From: a bacterium
GTDB lineage: Bacteria; Desulfobacterota; Deferrisomatia; Deferrisomatales; Deferrisomataceae
DNA length: 37,471 bases
Direction: 5' to 3'
Assembly: GCA_027021615.1 (NCBI GenBank)
Contig: JALUTY010000060.1
Coordinates: 1-37,471, forward strand
A program made the position numbers and the translations under genes. Below the pieces are notes generated by a model that was not told the DNA's origin, searched no databases, and saw nothing but the letters and a program-made list of their open reading frames with translations. The stretch's first letter is position 1; the number at the start of each line of letters is the position of its first letter. Positions 14,803-23,883 of this stretch are shown in pieces.

Positions 14803-14933
14803 TTCGCGCCTCCCAAGGCCTCGGCGCAGACCGCCCTCACCAGGGGATCCATCGCCCGGGTCGGTCCATCGTCCGAGCGCGGGTCGGAGAGGAGCTCGTC
14901 GATGCCTCGGCTGGTTCGGGTCGGGTGGGCCAT
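14799..14933 (-). CDS. Possible 44-residue protein between MCP and CheR genes
   Basis: ATG at 14931-14933. The protein begins MAHPTRTSRGIDELLSD and ends in VCAEALGGAK. Its TGA overlaps the cheR GTG start (GTGA), which argues that it is translated to couple cheR. The ribosome-binding site is weak and I recognise no family. It could be a short leader peptide, a small adaptor, or a remnant of a longer protein. Confidence 0.4.
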   Translation of the reverse strand: MAHPTRTSRGIDELLSDPRSDDGPTRAMDPLVRAVCAEALGGAK

Positions 14934-14976
14934 GGGGAGCACCCGGGGTGGGAGAAGAGGCACCGGGACCGCCTTT

Positions 14977-17340
14977 CTATGCGGGTTCCTCGGATCTCGC
15001 GGCCTCCTCCAGCCGCTCGACCGCCGCGGTCTGGTCCCGAAACAGCCGGCCGAGCTCTTGGATTCCCTGGCGCAGGTTGTGGACGGCCGTGGCCAGCTCT
15101 GCGGCCGTTCGGCTCTGGTCCTCCACCGTGCGGGCCTGATCCTCCGCGCTGGCTGCCACCTTCCCCGCTGCGGCCGCCACGGCCTCCACGGTTTCCGCCT
15201 GCTCCTCGGTGGCTCGGGCCGTCTGGGCCGCCAGGCGGCGCATCTCGGCCACGGCCTGGGCCACCTGCCCGGCGGCCGCGGCCTGGGCCTCGAGCCCCGA
15301 GCCCACCCGGGCCGCCAACTTTGTGAGGGCCTCGGCCTCGGCCCCGATCCGGTTGCCCGTCTCGGCCACGGCGGCGCCCAGGCGTTCGGCCGTGCGAGCC
15401 TGGCGCTGCATGTCGCCCACCGCTTGGGCAATCTGCTTGGCCGCCTCGGTCTGCTCCCGCACCGCCTGGGAGACCTTCTCCACGAGCATCGCGGTGGTCC
15501 CCACGGCCCGGGTCACCTCGTCGGCCCCGGAAGACTGCTCGGACAGGTCCTGAACGGTGGACACCACGGACCTGCGCATGTCGGCCATGGCCTCGGCCAC
15601 CTGCCTGGCGGCCCGGGTCTGCTCCGCCACGGCGGTCTGGACCCGGACGACAGCCTCGGCCGTCGCCCGGGTATCCGTGACAATGCTCTGGGCCGAGCGG
15701 GCCTGGTCTGCCGCCACGGCCCGGATCTCCGAGGCCATCCTCCGTAGCCGCTCCGTCTCGGCCGCCGCCTCACCCACGGGCCCCACCTGGAACTTCGCCC
15801 CCTGCACCAGGGCTTCCCCTCGAGCCCGAACCTCACGCACCCGTCCGATGAGGTCCCGGGTGGCCCGGATCTGCTCCCCGGCCCCCTGCCGGGCCCTGGC
15901 CACCCGGCCGGCCAGGGAGTCCACCACCTCCACGATCCGCCCCAGGCTCTCCCGGGCCTGAGCCGCCCCGACCGCTCCGCCGCGAGCCGTGCGCGAGGTC
16001 TCCTCCATGGTGGTCACCGCCTGGCGTACGCTCTGCTGGAGGGCCTTGATGATCCCCCGGATCTCGGCCGTGGCCTGGGCGGAGCGGTCCGCCAGGTTTC
16101 GAATCTCCTCGGCCACCACCGCGAACCCCCGGCCGTGCTCCCCGGCCCGGGCGGCCTCGATGCTGGCGTTCAAGGAGAGCAGGTTCGTGCGCTCGGCCAG
16201 CAGGGCGATGGTGCCCACGATCTCGCCCACCTCCTCGCCCTGGGCCTCCACCTGGCGTACGGCCTCGGCCGATCGGCCCATGGACTCCTCCACCGCGCCG
16301 AACGCGTCCAAAGCCCCGGCGATCCGCTCGCTTCCTTGCCGAGCCGCCGAAACGGCCACGTCGGCCTCCCGCGCCACCGCCTCGAGCACCTCGGCGCTGC
16401 GTTGGACCGAGCGGTCCACCTCCTCGCCGGCCGTGGCGGCCTGGTCCATCAACGTTCCCACCGCCTCGGCCGTGCGGGCGGTCTCGTCCACGAACCGGGC
16501 CGCCCCCGCCACCCGGTCGGCCGCCGCCTCCACCGAGCGCACCATGGTCTCCACGGTGCGCGACACCTCCTCGGCCGAAGCGGCCAGCTCGTTGGCCGCA
16601 GACCCCGACGCCTCGGCCCGGCGGGCCATCTCCTCGGCCATCCGGCCGGTGGTCTCCAGGGAGCGGGTCATCTCCTCCACGGCGGCCGCGGTCTCCTCCA
16701 CCCCGGTTCCCAGGTCGGCAGCGTTCCGATCGAGGCTTCGCACCCCCTGGGCAAAGGCAGCCACGGCCTCCCGGGCACGGCCGGCCTCCTCGCGCATGCG
16801 GTCGGCATCGGTCTCCACGGCCTTGGCACTCACGGCCACCTGCTCGATGGCCGCGCCGGTCTCGTTCACGGCTGAGGCGTTGGCCTCGGCCGCCTGTACC
16901 ATGTCGTCGGACACGTCCCTCATGGCTCGCGCCCCTTCGGAGAATCGCCCTGCCGCCGCCTTGAGCTCCCTGCCCTCCGACGCCAGGGACTCGATGCCGC
17001 GCGCCATCTCCTCCACCGACGTGCCGGTCTCTTCCACGTTCGAGGCCAGCTCGTTCGTGTCGCTCGCCACCAGCTGGAGCGAGTGGCGCATCTCTTTCAT
17101 GGACGACTGAATCTCCACCGCGGCCGAGGCCAGGGACTCGGCGGCCTTGGCCAGCTGCTCGGTGGTGCGGGCAAACTCCTCGGCCGCCGCCCCGGTCTGA
17201 TCCACACCGGTGGTCACCGCCTCGGCCTGGGCCAACGCCTCCTGGAAGACGGCGGCCAGCTCGTTGGCCGCCGAGAGCAGCTGCTCGGTCTGGGGAGACG
17301 TGGCAGGCTCCCGTCTGCCCTTGGGGCTCCGTTCAGCCAT
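14977..17340 (-). CDS. Soluble methyl-accepting chemotaxis-like protein, 787 residues, no sensor domain
   Basis: The ATG at 17338-17340 is preceded by GAAGGAGG within the end of cheW. There is no transmembrane segment, signal peptide, HAMP or recognisable sensory domain. Virtually the whole chain is Ala/Glu/Val-rich heptad repeat. The conserved signalling tip ([20 protein letters not shown] and onward to [19 protein letters not shown]) lies at about residues 375-425, almost exactly mid-chain. The protein can therefore fold as one very long antiparallel coiled-coil hairpin with equal arms of about 370 residues. Candidate methylation sites are Glu/Gln/Ala-rich heptads in both arms; no C-terminal CheR-docking pentapeptide is visible. 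It resembles cytoplasmic FrzCD of Myxococcus in kind but is about twice as long. Genes for CheA, CheW, CheR and CheB flank it. Confidence 0.92.
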   Translation of the reverse strand: MAERSPKGRREPATSPQTEQLLSAANELAAVFQEALAQAEAVTTGVDQTGAAAEEFARTTEQLAKAAESLASAAVEIQSSMKEMRHSLQLVASDTNELASNVEETGTSVEEMARGIESLASEGRELKAAAGRFSEGARAMRDVSDDMVQAAEANASAVNETGAAIEQVAVSAKAVETDADRMREEAGRAREAVAAFAQGVRSLDRNAADLGTGVEETAAAVEEMTRSLETTGRMAEEMARRAEASGSAANELAASAEEVSRTVETMVRSVEAAADRVAGAARFVDETARTAEAVGTLMDQAATAGEEVDRSVQRSAEVLEAVAREADVAVSAARQGSERIAGALDAFGAVEESMGRSAEAVRQVEAQGEEVGEIVGTIALLAERTNLLSLNASIEAARAGEHGRGFAVVAEEIRNLADRSAQATAEIRGIIKALQQSVRQAVTTMEETSRTARGGAVGAAQARESLGRIVEVVDSLAGRVARARQGAGEQIRATRDLIGRVREVRARGEALVQGAKFQVGPVGEAAAETERLRRMASEIRAVAADQARSAQSIVTDTRATAEAVVRVQTAVAEQTRAARQVAEAMADMRRSVVSTVQDLSEQSSGADEVTRAVGTTAMLVEKVSQAVREQTEAAKQIAQAVGDMQRQARTAERLGAAVAETGNRIGAEAEALTKLAARVGSGLEAQAAAAGQVAQAVAEMRRLAAQTARATEEQAETVEAVAAAAGKVAASAEDQARTVEDQSRTAAELATAVHNLRQGIQELGRLFRDQTAAVERLEEAARSEEPA

Positions 17341-17980
17341 CGGTTCCTCCTTCTGCGGGCGTCGTCTGCTTCACCGCCTCCCGGCCACCCCGATCGGCCA
17401 GGGCCAGCACCTGGGTCAGGTTCACCACCAGCAACGTCTCCTCGGGCCGCCGGACGATCCCCACAAGGTAGTCCCCGGCCAGCCCGTGGATCATCTCGGG
17501 CGGGGGCAGCACCTCGTCGCTCCGGATCCGACGCACCGATCGCGCCTCGTCCACCACGAACCCCACCCTGCGGCCTCCGATGCGCACCACCAGCAGCCGG
17601 GTCGAGAGGTCCCAGGGCCTGGGCTCCACCCCGAACAGACGCCGGAAGTCTACCGCGGGCACCGGCTCGCCCCGCACGGTGACCACCCCCAGCACGTAGT
17701 CGGGCGTACGGGGCACCCGGGTCACGTGCTCGGGCATCTCCACCCGCTCCACTTCCCCCAGCCGGATGGCGTAGCGGTTCTCCGCCACCCGGAACACCAG
17801 GGTCTCGAACGCCTCCTCGGTCTCGGCCGAAGGGGGGCGGGGGTCGGCGGCCCCCCCCGGCGGGGATTCCGTCTCGGGCGGCTGGACGGCGGCCTTTTTC
17901 TTCTCCGCCGACGTCGACTTGGCGGCCCGCGGCTTTCGGGGGAGCGCTTTCCTCTTTCGGATCTCACCGATTTTGGCCAT
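17333..17980 (-). CDS. cheW: Chemotaxis coupling protein CheW with basic N-terminal extension
   Basis: 215 residues from ATG 17978-17980. Residues 1-58 form a Lys/Arg- then Pro-rich disordered extension ([18 protein letters not shown]...). The CheW SH3-like domain follows: [64 protein letters not shown] and [17 protein letters not shown]. CheW links receptors to CheA. Its 3' end overlaps the MCP start by 8 bp and contains the MCP ribosome-binding site. The basic extension is unusual for CheW and could contact nucleic acid or the membrane; that is speculation. Confidence 0.94.
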   Translation of the reverse strand: MAKIGEIRKRKALPRKPRAAKSTSAEKKKAAVQPPETESPPGGAADPRPPSAETEEAFETLVFRVAENRYAIRLGEVERVEMPEHVTRVPRTPDYVLGVVTVRGEPVPAVDFRRLFGVEPRPWDLSTRLLVVRIGGRRVGFVVDEARSVRRIRSDEVLPPPEMIHGLAGDYLVGIVRRPEETLLVVNLTQVLALADRGGREAVKQTTPAEGGTDG

Positions 17981-18028
17981 GGAACCACCTCGCCGGCTTC
18001 GATCTCCAAAGGGTGGGGAGCCCGGGGC

Positions 18029-18175
18029 TCACCCAGACAGCAGGCTTGTCGCGCCGGTCTCCACAAGGGAGGCCGTGATCTCGTCCGCCCCCTCGCCGGA
18101 GAACAGGTAACGCCGGGCGTCCTTCAGAACGGCCGGTCGCTTAAACCAAAACGGGACCCGTACATGGTTCTCGGC
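18029..18175 (-). other. Codon-like stretch without a start codon between cheA and cheW
   Basis: After the cheA TGA the same frame stays open for 48 codons to a TGA at 18029-18031. It reads plausibly as protein (KDARRYLFSGEGADEITASL) with GC-biased third positions. I find no ATG, GTG or TTG start with a ribosome-binding site in this frame. It may be the remnant of a small gene or chance. Confidence 0.25.
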
Positions 18176-20209
18176 TCAGATCTCTCCCTGGAGCCTTCCC
18201 ACCACCCCCCGGGGGTCCAGGACCAGGATGACCCTGCCGTCGCCCAGGTCGGTGACCGCCTCGATCCCGGGGGTACGAACGAGGGGATCGGCCAGGGGCC
18301 TCAGCACTACCTCCCTGAGCCCCAGCATCCGGCCCACCCCGATCCCCACCGGCCCCTGGGGCCCGGGAGTGATCACGGCGGTGGGGAACGGCGGCTCGCC
18401 CTCCACCGGGATCCCCAAGGCCTCGGCCAGGTCCACGTGGGGAATCTCCCGATTCCGGTAACGTATCAAGGTCTCCCGCTCCACCCGCACCAGCTCCGGG
18501 GCCTCCAACACCTCGGTCACGGCGGGCAGGGGGAGCGCCAGGGTCTCCGGCCCCACCCGCACCAGGACCACGTCCCCGATGGTCAGGGTCACGGGAACCC
18601 GGAGCGTCCAGGTAGTCCCCCGGCCGGGGCGGGTCTCCAGGGTGAGGCTCCCCCCCAGGGCGGTGACTCCGTGCCACACCGCCTCCATGCCCACGCCCCG
18701 ACCGCCGAGCTCGTCGGCGTCGCGGTGGGTGGTGAACCCCGGCGCACACAGGACCCGGATCAGGTGGTCGGCGGTCAGGGGCTCGCCCGGGGCCACCAGC
18801 CCCACGGCCTCCGCCCTGGGCCGCACCGCCTCGGGCTCGATCCCCCTGCCGTCGTCGGCCACGGTGACCACCACCTCCTCGCCCTCGCCCCGGCAGGTCA
18901 CCCAAACCGTGCCCACCCGGGGCTTGCCCAGGCGCTCCCTCTCCGCTTGGGGCTCGATGCCGTGGTCCACGGCGTTGCGGATGAGGTGCACCAGGGGCTC
19001 GGCCAACCGCTCCACCACGGCCTTGTCCACCCCGACCTCCTCCCCTTCCAACAGGGTCTTCACCTCCTTGTGCTGCACCCGGGCCGCCTCGCGGACGATC
19101 AGGGGAACCCGCTGCAGCAGCTCGGCCGCCGGCACCAGCCGGGCCGTGGTGACGGCGTCACGCAGGTCGCGGGAGGTCCGGTCCAGGGCCCGAAGCCGCT
19201 CCTCCAACAGGTTCCGGAGCCGGCGGGGGGACAGGCCGGTGTCCACCTGAACCAGGGCACTCCACAGCCGGTTCTTGCCCACCACCAGCTCGCCCACCAG
19301 CCGAAGCATGGCATCAAGCTTCTCCGCCGACACCCGGATCGTGTCCCGGGACGGGCCGGCCGGGATGCCGGCAGCGGACGCAGACCGTTGCGGGGATGGG
19401 CCCGGCCCCGGCAGCCGGAGGGCCCGGAGCACGCGACCCGTGACGGCCCCCTTCCACGGGGCCAACACCTCCGCCAACGGGCGAGCCGACACCACCGCCA
19501 GCAGGAACCGGAGCCCCTTTCCCCCCTCGGACGCAGGCACGGCCGTCAGGAGTTCCTCGGCCTCCTGGAGGGTGCCCCGCACCGCGTTGATCGAGACGCC
19601 GTGGGCCACCTTGTCCTTGTCGGGAACGAGCTCGAGGAGGTAGAGGCCCTCACCGGCGGCCAGACGCTTGAGGGCCTGGCGCTGCTCGTACCCGGACAGG
19701 CTCTGGAGCATCGGTTCGGGCAGGGGCAACGGTTCCTCCGCCCCCCCGGCGGCCTCCAAAGGGGTCGTCTCCTGCGCTCCCCGGGCCCGAGCCAGCGTCT
19801 CCAGGAACTCCCTTACCTCCGGGGCCTCTGCGCCACCGGACCGGAACCGGTCGATCACGGACTCCAGCAACGCCAACCCCTCGAACAGCCGGTCCAACAG
19901 GGTCCGAGAAGGTGCCCGCTCCCGGGCGTGAAGGTCCTGGAGCACGGCCTCCAGGCCATGGGCCACCTGCGCGACCGCGTGCGCCTCCACCATCGCCGAG
20001 AGCCCCTTGATCGTGTGCATGGCTCGGTACACCGTGTACAGGCTCGGCACATCCAGGTCCCCCCCGGCCATGGAGCTCTCCACCGAGAGCAGGGCGGACT
20101 GGGCCGCCTGGAGCAGCTCGGCTACCTCCTCGAAGTACCCCGCCAAGGCCTGGGAAGGGGCGGACCCGGGCACGCTCAACCCCCGGCAGGAAGCAGGGGG
20201 GGGCGGCAT
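18176..20209 (-). CDS. cheA: Chemotaxis histidine kinase CheA
   Basis: 677 residues from the ATG at 20207-20209. A TTG at 20177-20179, overlapping the receiver stop as TTGA, or a GTG at 20171-20173 are alternative starts that would leave the C8 tract outside the gene. Domains: HPt (about 20-130) with phosphoacceptor His in YRAMHTIKGLS (H65); a linker/P2-like region (about 175-260); dimerisation domain (KLDAMLRLVGELVVGKNRL); HATPase with N-box HLIRNAVDHGIE, DDGRGIE and GGRGVGMEAV; and a C-terminal CheW-like domain. It autophosphorylates in complex with MCP and CheW and passes phosphate to receiver domains (the CheY-like protein upstream, and CheB). It has no fused receiver, unlike FrzE. Confidence 0.95.
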   Translation of the reverse strand: MPPPPASCRGLSVPGSAPSQALAGYFEEVAELLQAAQSALLSVESSMAGGDLDVPSLYTVYRAMHTIKGLSAMVEAHAVAQVAHGLEAVLQDLHARERAPSRTLLDRLFEGLALLESVIDRFRSGGAEAPEVREFLETLARARGAQETTPLEAAGGAEEPLPLPEPMLQSLSGYEQRQALKRLAAGEGLYLLELVPDKDKVAHGVSINAVRGTLQEAEELLTAVPASEGGKGLRFLLAVVSARPLAEVLAPWKGAVTGRVLRALRLPGPGPSPQRSASAAGIPAGPSRDTIRVSAEKLDAMLRLVGELVVGKNRLWSALVQVDTGLSPRRLRNLLEERLRALDRTSRDLRDAVTTARLVPAAELLQRVPLIVREAARVQHKEVKTLLEGEEVGVDKAVVERLAEPLVHLIRNAVDHGIEPQAERERLGKPRVGTVWVTCRGEGEEVVVTVADDGRGIEPEAVRPRAEAVGLVAPGEPLTADHLIRVLCAPGFTTHRDADELGGRGVGMEAVWHGVTALGGSLTLETRPGRGTTWTLRVPVTLTIGDVVLVRVGPETLALPLPAVTEVLEAPELVRVERETLIRYRNREIPHVDLAEALGIPVEGEPPFPTAVITPGPQGPVGIGVGRMLGLREVVLRPLADPLVRTPGIEAVTDLGDGRVILVLDPRGVVGRLQGEI
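20196..20203 (-). repeat. C8 homopolymer tract at receiver/cheA junction
   Basis: Eight C on the minus strand, within codons 3-5 of the ATG-initiated cheA frame and at the end of the receiver gene. A change of one base would alter the receiver C-terminus and, if the ATG start is used, shift the cheA frame. Confidence 0.9.
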
Positions 20210-20474
20210 GGAGAACCGCCACGGGTTCGAACGGCTTCGGAATGTACCGGTCGACCTCCTGGACCAGGAGCCGGTGGCGCAGCCCCGGCTCGGTCCGGGT
20301 CGTCACCATGACCACGGGGGTCCTTGCCGGGGAGGGGTGTGCCTTCGGGAACGACACCACATCCACCCCGTCCATGAGGGGCACGTTGATGTCGAGAAAC
20401 ACCAGACCGAAGGGATCGATCGAGAGCTTTTCCACGTCTTCCAGTCCGGTGGAGGCCTCGACGCACTCGGGGGA

Positions 20475-20483
20475 GGGGGGGGG
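20475..20483 (-). repeat. C9 homopolymer tract in the receiver gene
   Basis: Nine C on the minus strand, then T and five more C. It is the longest homopolymer I see in the window, and receiver homology changes frame exactly here. Confidence 0.92.
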
Positions 20484-20699
20484 TGAGACAGGCGGCGAGG
20501 ATCTGGCGCGTGGTGGGCGAGTCATCCACGATCCGGACACGCGCCATCGGCTCCTCCCCTACTTGGGTTTGGGGTACGACCCGGGTACTCTATGCGGTGG
20601 CCGGGGGGGCCGTCAACGCCTCATGACCCGCCACCCGGATGCCGATGAGAGGGGCCGTGGGGCTTCGAATCCGCCCAACCCGCTCCCGGAGGATTCACC

Positions 20700-21812
20700 A
20701 TGCGAACCGTGCTTCTGGCCGCCCTGCTCTCCCTTCTCCTTGCGGCCGAACCGGCTGTGGCACGCGGGCTCCCCCGGCTGCTGGCGCCTGCCGAGGCCGG
20801 GGTGGTTCGGGCTCCCCAAGTCCTGCTGGTCTACACCGTGCCCGCCGGCGAGCAGACCTTCGTGCGCACCGCCGGCAAGCGCCTCGACCGCAAAGGGGTG
20901 TCGGTGCCCGGGGACCGGGAGGATCTCTTCCACCTCCAGCTCCCCCTCAAGGAGGGGCGCAACCGGTTCGAGATCGTACGGGCCGTGGACGAGAAGGTCC
21001 GGCTCACCTTCACGGTGACCTATGTCCCCCCCTACTCGCTCCGCACCCCGGTGGCCCCCGGGGACCGGCCCTACGAGTTCCACACCCGCGAGCGCGAGGC
21101 CGGGTGCTCGGGCTGTCACAACCTGCCGGAGACCTACGAGACCGTACCGGACCGTCCTTTGGCCCCGGCGGGCAAGGTGTGCGGGGCGTGCCATCCCGGA
21201 ATCGAGAAGGCCCCCAACCTCCACGGGCCCACCGCGGTGTACGCCTGCTTCATGTGCCACGATCCGGAGTACCGGTCGGCCCGATTCACGATCGCGGCCT
21301 CCCAGCCCGCCGGGTGCGGCCGGTGCCACGAGGACTTTCTGGCCCGGATCCTCGGGGGCAAGGAGTTCGTGCACGGCCCGGTGGCCGCCGGAGGGTGTCT
21401 GGTGTGCCACGATCCCCACGGCGGCAAGACCACCGCGGTGCTCCGCGAGGCGCCCCCGAAGCTGTGCCTGCTCTGCCATGCGGACACCCTGCCCCTGCCG
21501 GTGGAGAAGGGCCTGCACGGGACGGTGCCGTGCACCCAGTGTCACAACCCCCACGGCGGCGTCACCCAGGTCCTCACCGCCAAGGCCGGCAACGAGTTCT
21601 GCGCGGGATGTCACCCGGACGTGGCTGAGGGCGGGCGTGGCCACCCCGTCGCGGGCCACCCGGTGAAGGCCGAGGTGGACCCCTCTCACCCGGGCCGACC
21701 CCTGGGGTGCGTGAGCTGCCACACCCCCCACGGGGCCTCCGACGTGAGCCGGGCCCGGGTCCTGGAGAACGAGCAGGCCCAAAACCGGTTCTGCAGGAAG
21801 TGCCACTACTGA
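20700..21812 (+). CDS. Periplasmic decaheme c-type cytochrome with N-terminal beta-type domain
   Basis: 370 residues. GGAGG 7 nt upstream fixes the ATG. A signal peptide (residues 1-21, ending AVA) leads to a heme-free region of about 110 residues whose alternating strand pattern looks like an Ig-like beta sandwich. Ten CXXCH motifs follow, from CSGCH at C136 through CGACH, CFMCH, CGRCH, CLVCH, CLLCH, CTQCH, CAGCH and CVSCH to CRKCH, one residue before the end. CHDPHGG, CHNPHGG and CHTPHGA show the doubled-CXXCH spacing of NrfB/DmsE/MtrA-like cytochromes. The role would be electron transfer across the periplasm, plausibly in metal or other extracellular respiration. No porin or outer-membrane partner lies next to it, so its pathway is open. 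Confidence 0.93.
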   Translation: MRTVLLAALLSLLLAAEPAVARGLPRLLAPAEAGVVRAPQVLLVYTVPAGEQTFVRTAGKRLDRKGVSVPGDREDLFHLQLPLKEGRNRFEIVRAVDEKVRLTFTVTYVPPYSLRTPVAPGDRPYEFHTREREAGCSGCHNLPETYETVPDRPLAPAGKVCGACHPGIEKAPNLHGPTAVYACFMCHDPEYRSARFTIAASQPAGCGRCHEDFLARILGGKEFVHGPVAAGGCLVCHDPHGGKTTAVLREAPPKLCLLCHADTLPLPVEKGLHGTVPCTQCHNPHGGVTQVLTAKAGNEFCAGCHPDVAEGGRGHPVAGHPVKAEVDPSHPGRPLGCVSCHTPHGASDVSRARVLENEQAQNRFCRKCHY

Positions 21813-21819
21813 GGGCTCC

Positions 21820-21848
21820 TTTACCCCCGCAGGTCCCTCTGCTATAAG
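21820..21848 (+). promoter_or_regulatory. Candidate sigma-70 promoter of psd
   Basis: TTTACC (21820-21825) and TATAAG (21843-21848) are separated by 17 bp, 39 bp before the psd ATG. It lies immediately after the cytochrome stop, so psd could be transcribed independently. Confidence 0.45.
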
Positions 21849-22515
21849 GGGCGGCTCGCAACTCCGAACCGGGAGGGATCGATCGCCATGCTGCCCGTTG
21901 TGCCCGATGCGTGGCCGTATGTCTGGAAGCTCCTGGCGCTGGCCGCGGTGACCGGTCTTCTGGGCTGGGAGACCCTGGCCTGGACGTCCCTGGGGCTCAC
22001 GGCGTTCGTGGGGTTCTTCTTTCGCGATCCGGAGCGGGAGGTCCCGATCGACCCCGGCCTCGTGGTGTCTCCGGCCGACGGCACGGTGCTCCGGGTGGAC
22101 TCGGTGGAGGAACCGTTCGTGGGCGGGCCGGCCGTGCGGGTCTCGATCTTCTTGAGCGTGTTCAACGTGCACGTAAACCGCTCGCCGATCACCGGAACCG
22201 TGCTGTTCCAGACCTACCGCCAAGGGAAGATGCTCCCGGCGTTTCGAGACCACGCCTCGGAACTCAACGAGCGCAACACCCTGGGCATCGAGGGCCAGGG
22301 GATCCGGGTCGTGGTGCACCAGATCACCGGCATGCTTGCCCGGCGGATCGTGTGCCGGGTGGGGCCGGGCGACCGGCTTCGGCGGGGCCAGCGGTTCGGG
22401 CTGATCAAGCTGGGATCGTGCACCGAGCTGATCCTGCCCGCGGGGGTGGAGCTGAGGGTGCAGCCGGGTCAGAAGGTGGCGGGCGGACGAACCGTGATCG
22501 CCCGGATTCCGGACG

Positions 22516-23879
<1,364 letters not shown>

Positions 23880-23883
<4 letters not shown>

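Larger units (their letters stand above)
20176..20547 (-). pseudogene. CheY-like receiver interrupted by frameshifts at two C tracts (possibly phase-variable)
   Basis: An ATG at 20545-20547 behind GGGGAGGAG begins MARVRIVDDSPTTRQILAAC, a normal receiver N-terminus. At a C9 run (20475-20483) the receiver homology moves to another frame: ECVEASTGLEDVEKL, LVFLDINVPLMDG (phosphoacceptor Asp), VMVTTRTE, then RYIPKPFEP (conserved Lys). That frame has no stop for a long way. After a C8 run (20196-20203) the first frame offers a natural end, LLPAGG, with TGA at 20176-20178 overlapping the alternative cheA TTG. A full 124-residue receiver thus needs one C fewer (or two more) at the first tract and one more (or two fewer) at the second. 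It is either a pseudogene, a contingency locus caught OFF, or a sequence error. It would be the phosphate acceptor of CheA. Confidence 0.8.

Noticed and set aside
18176-18178. cheA TGA considered as a selenocysteine codon because the frame stays open
   Set aside because: CheA homology ends normally before it, and no SECIS-like hairpin is evident directly after it.
19650-20175. Continuation of the receiver's middle frame deep into cheA
   Set aside because: No domain resemblance after the receiver. The stop at 20176 in the original frame, overlapping a cheA start, is a better end.
20613-22319. A 568-residue minus-strand frame opposite the cytochrome and psd genes
   Set aside because: His/Gly-rich antisense shadow; ten CXXCH motifs and Psd motifs on the plus strand are decisive.
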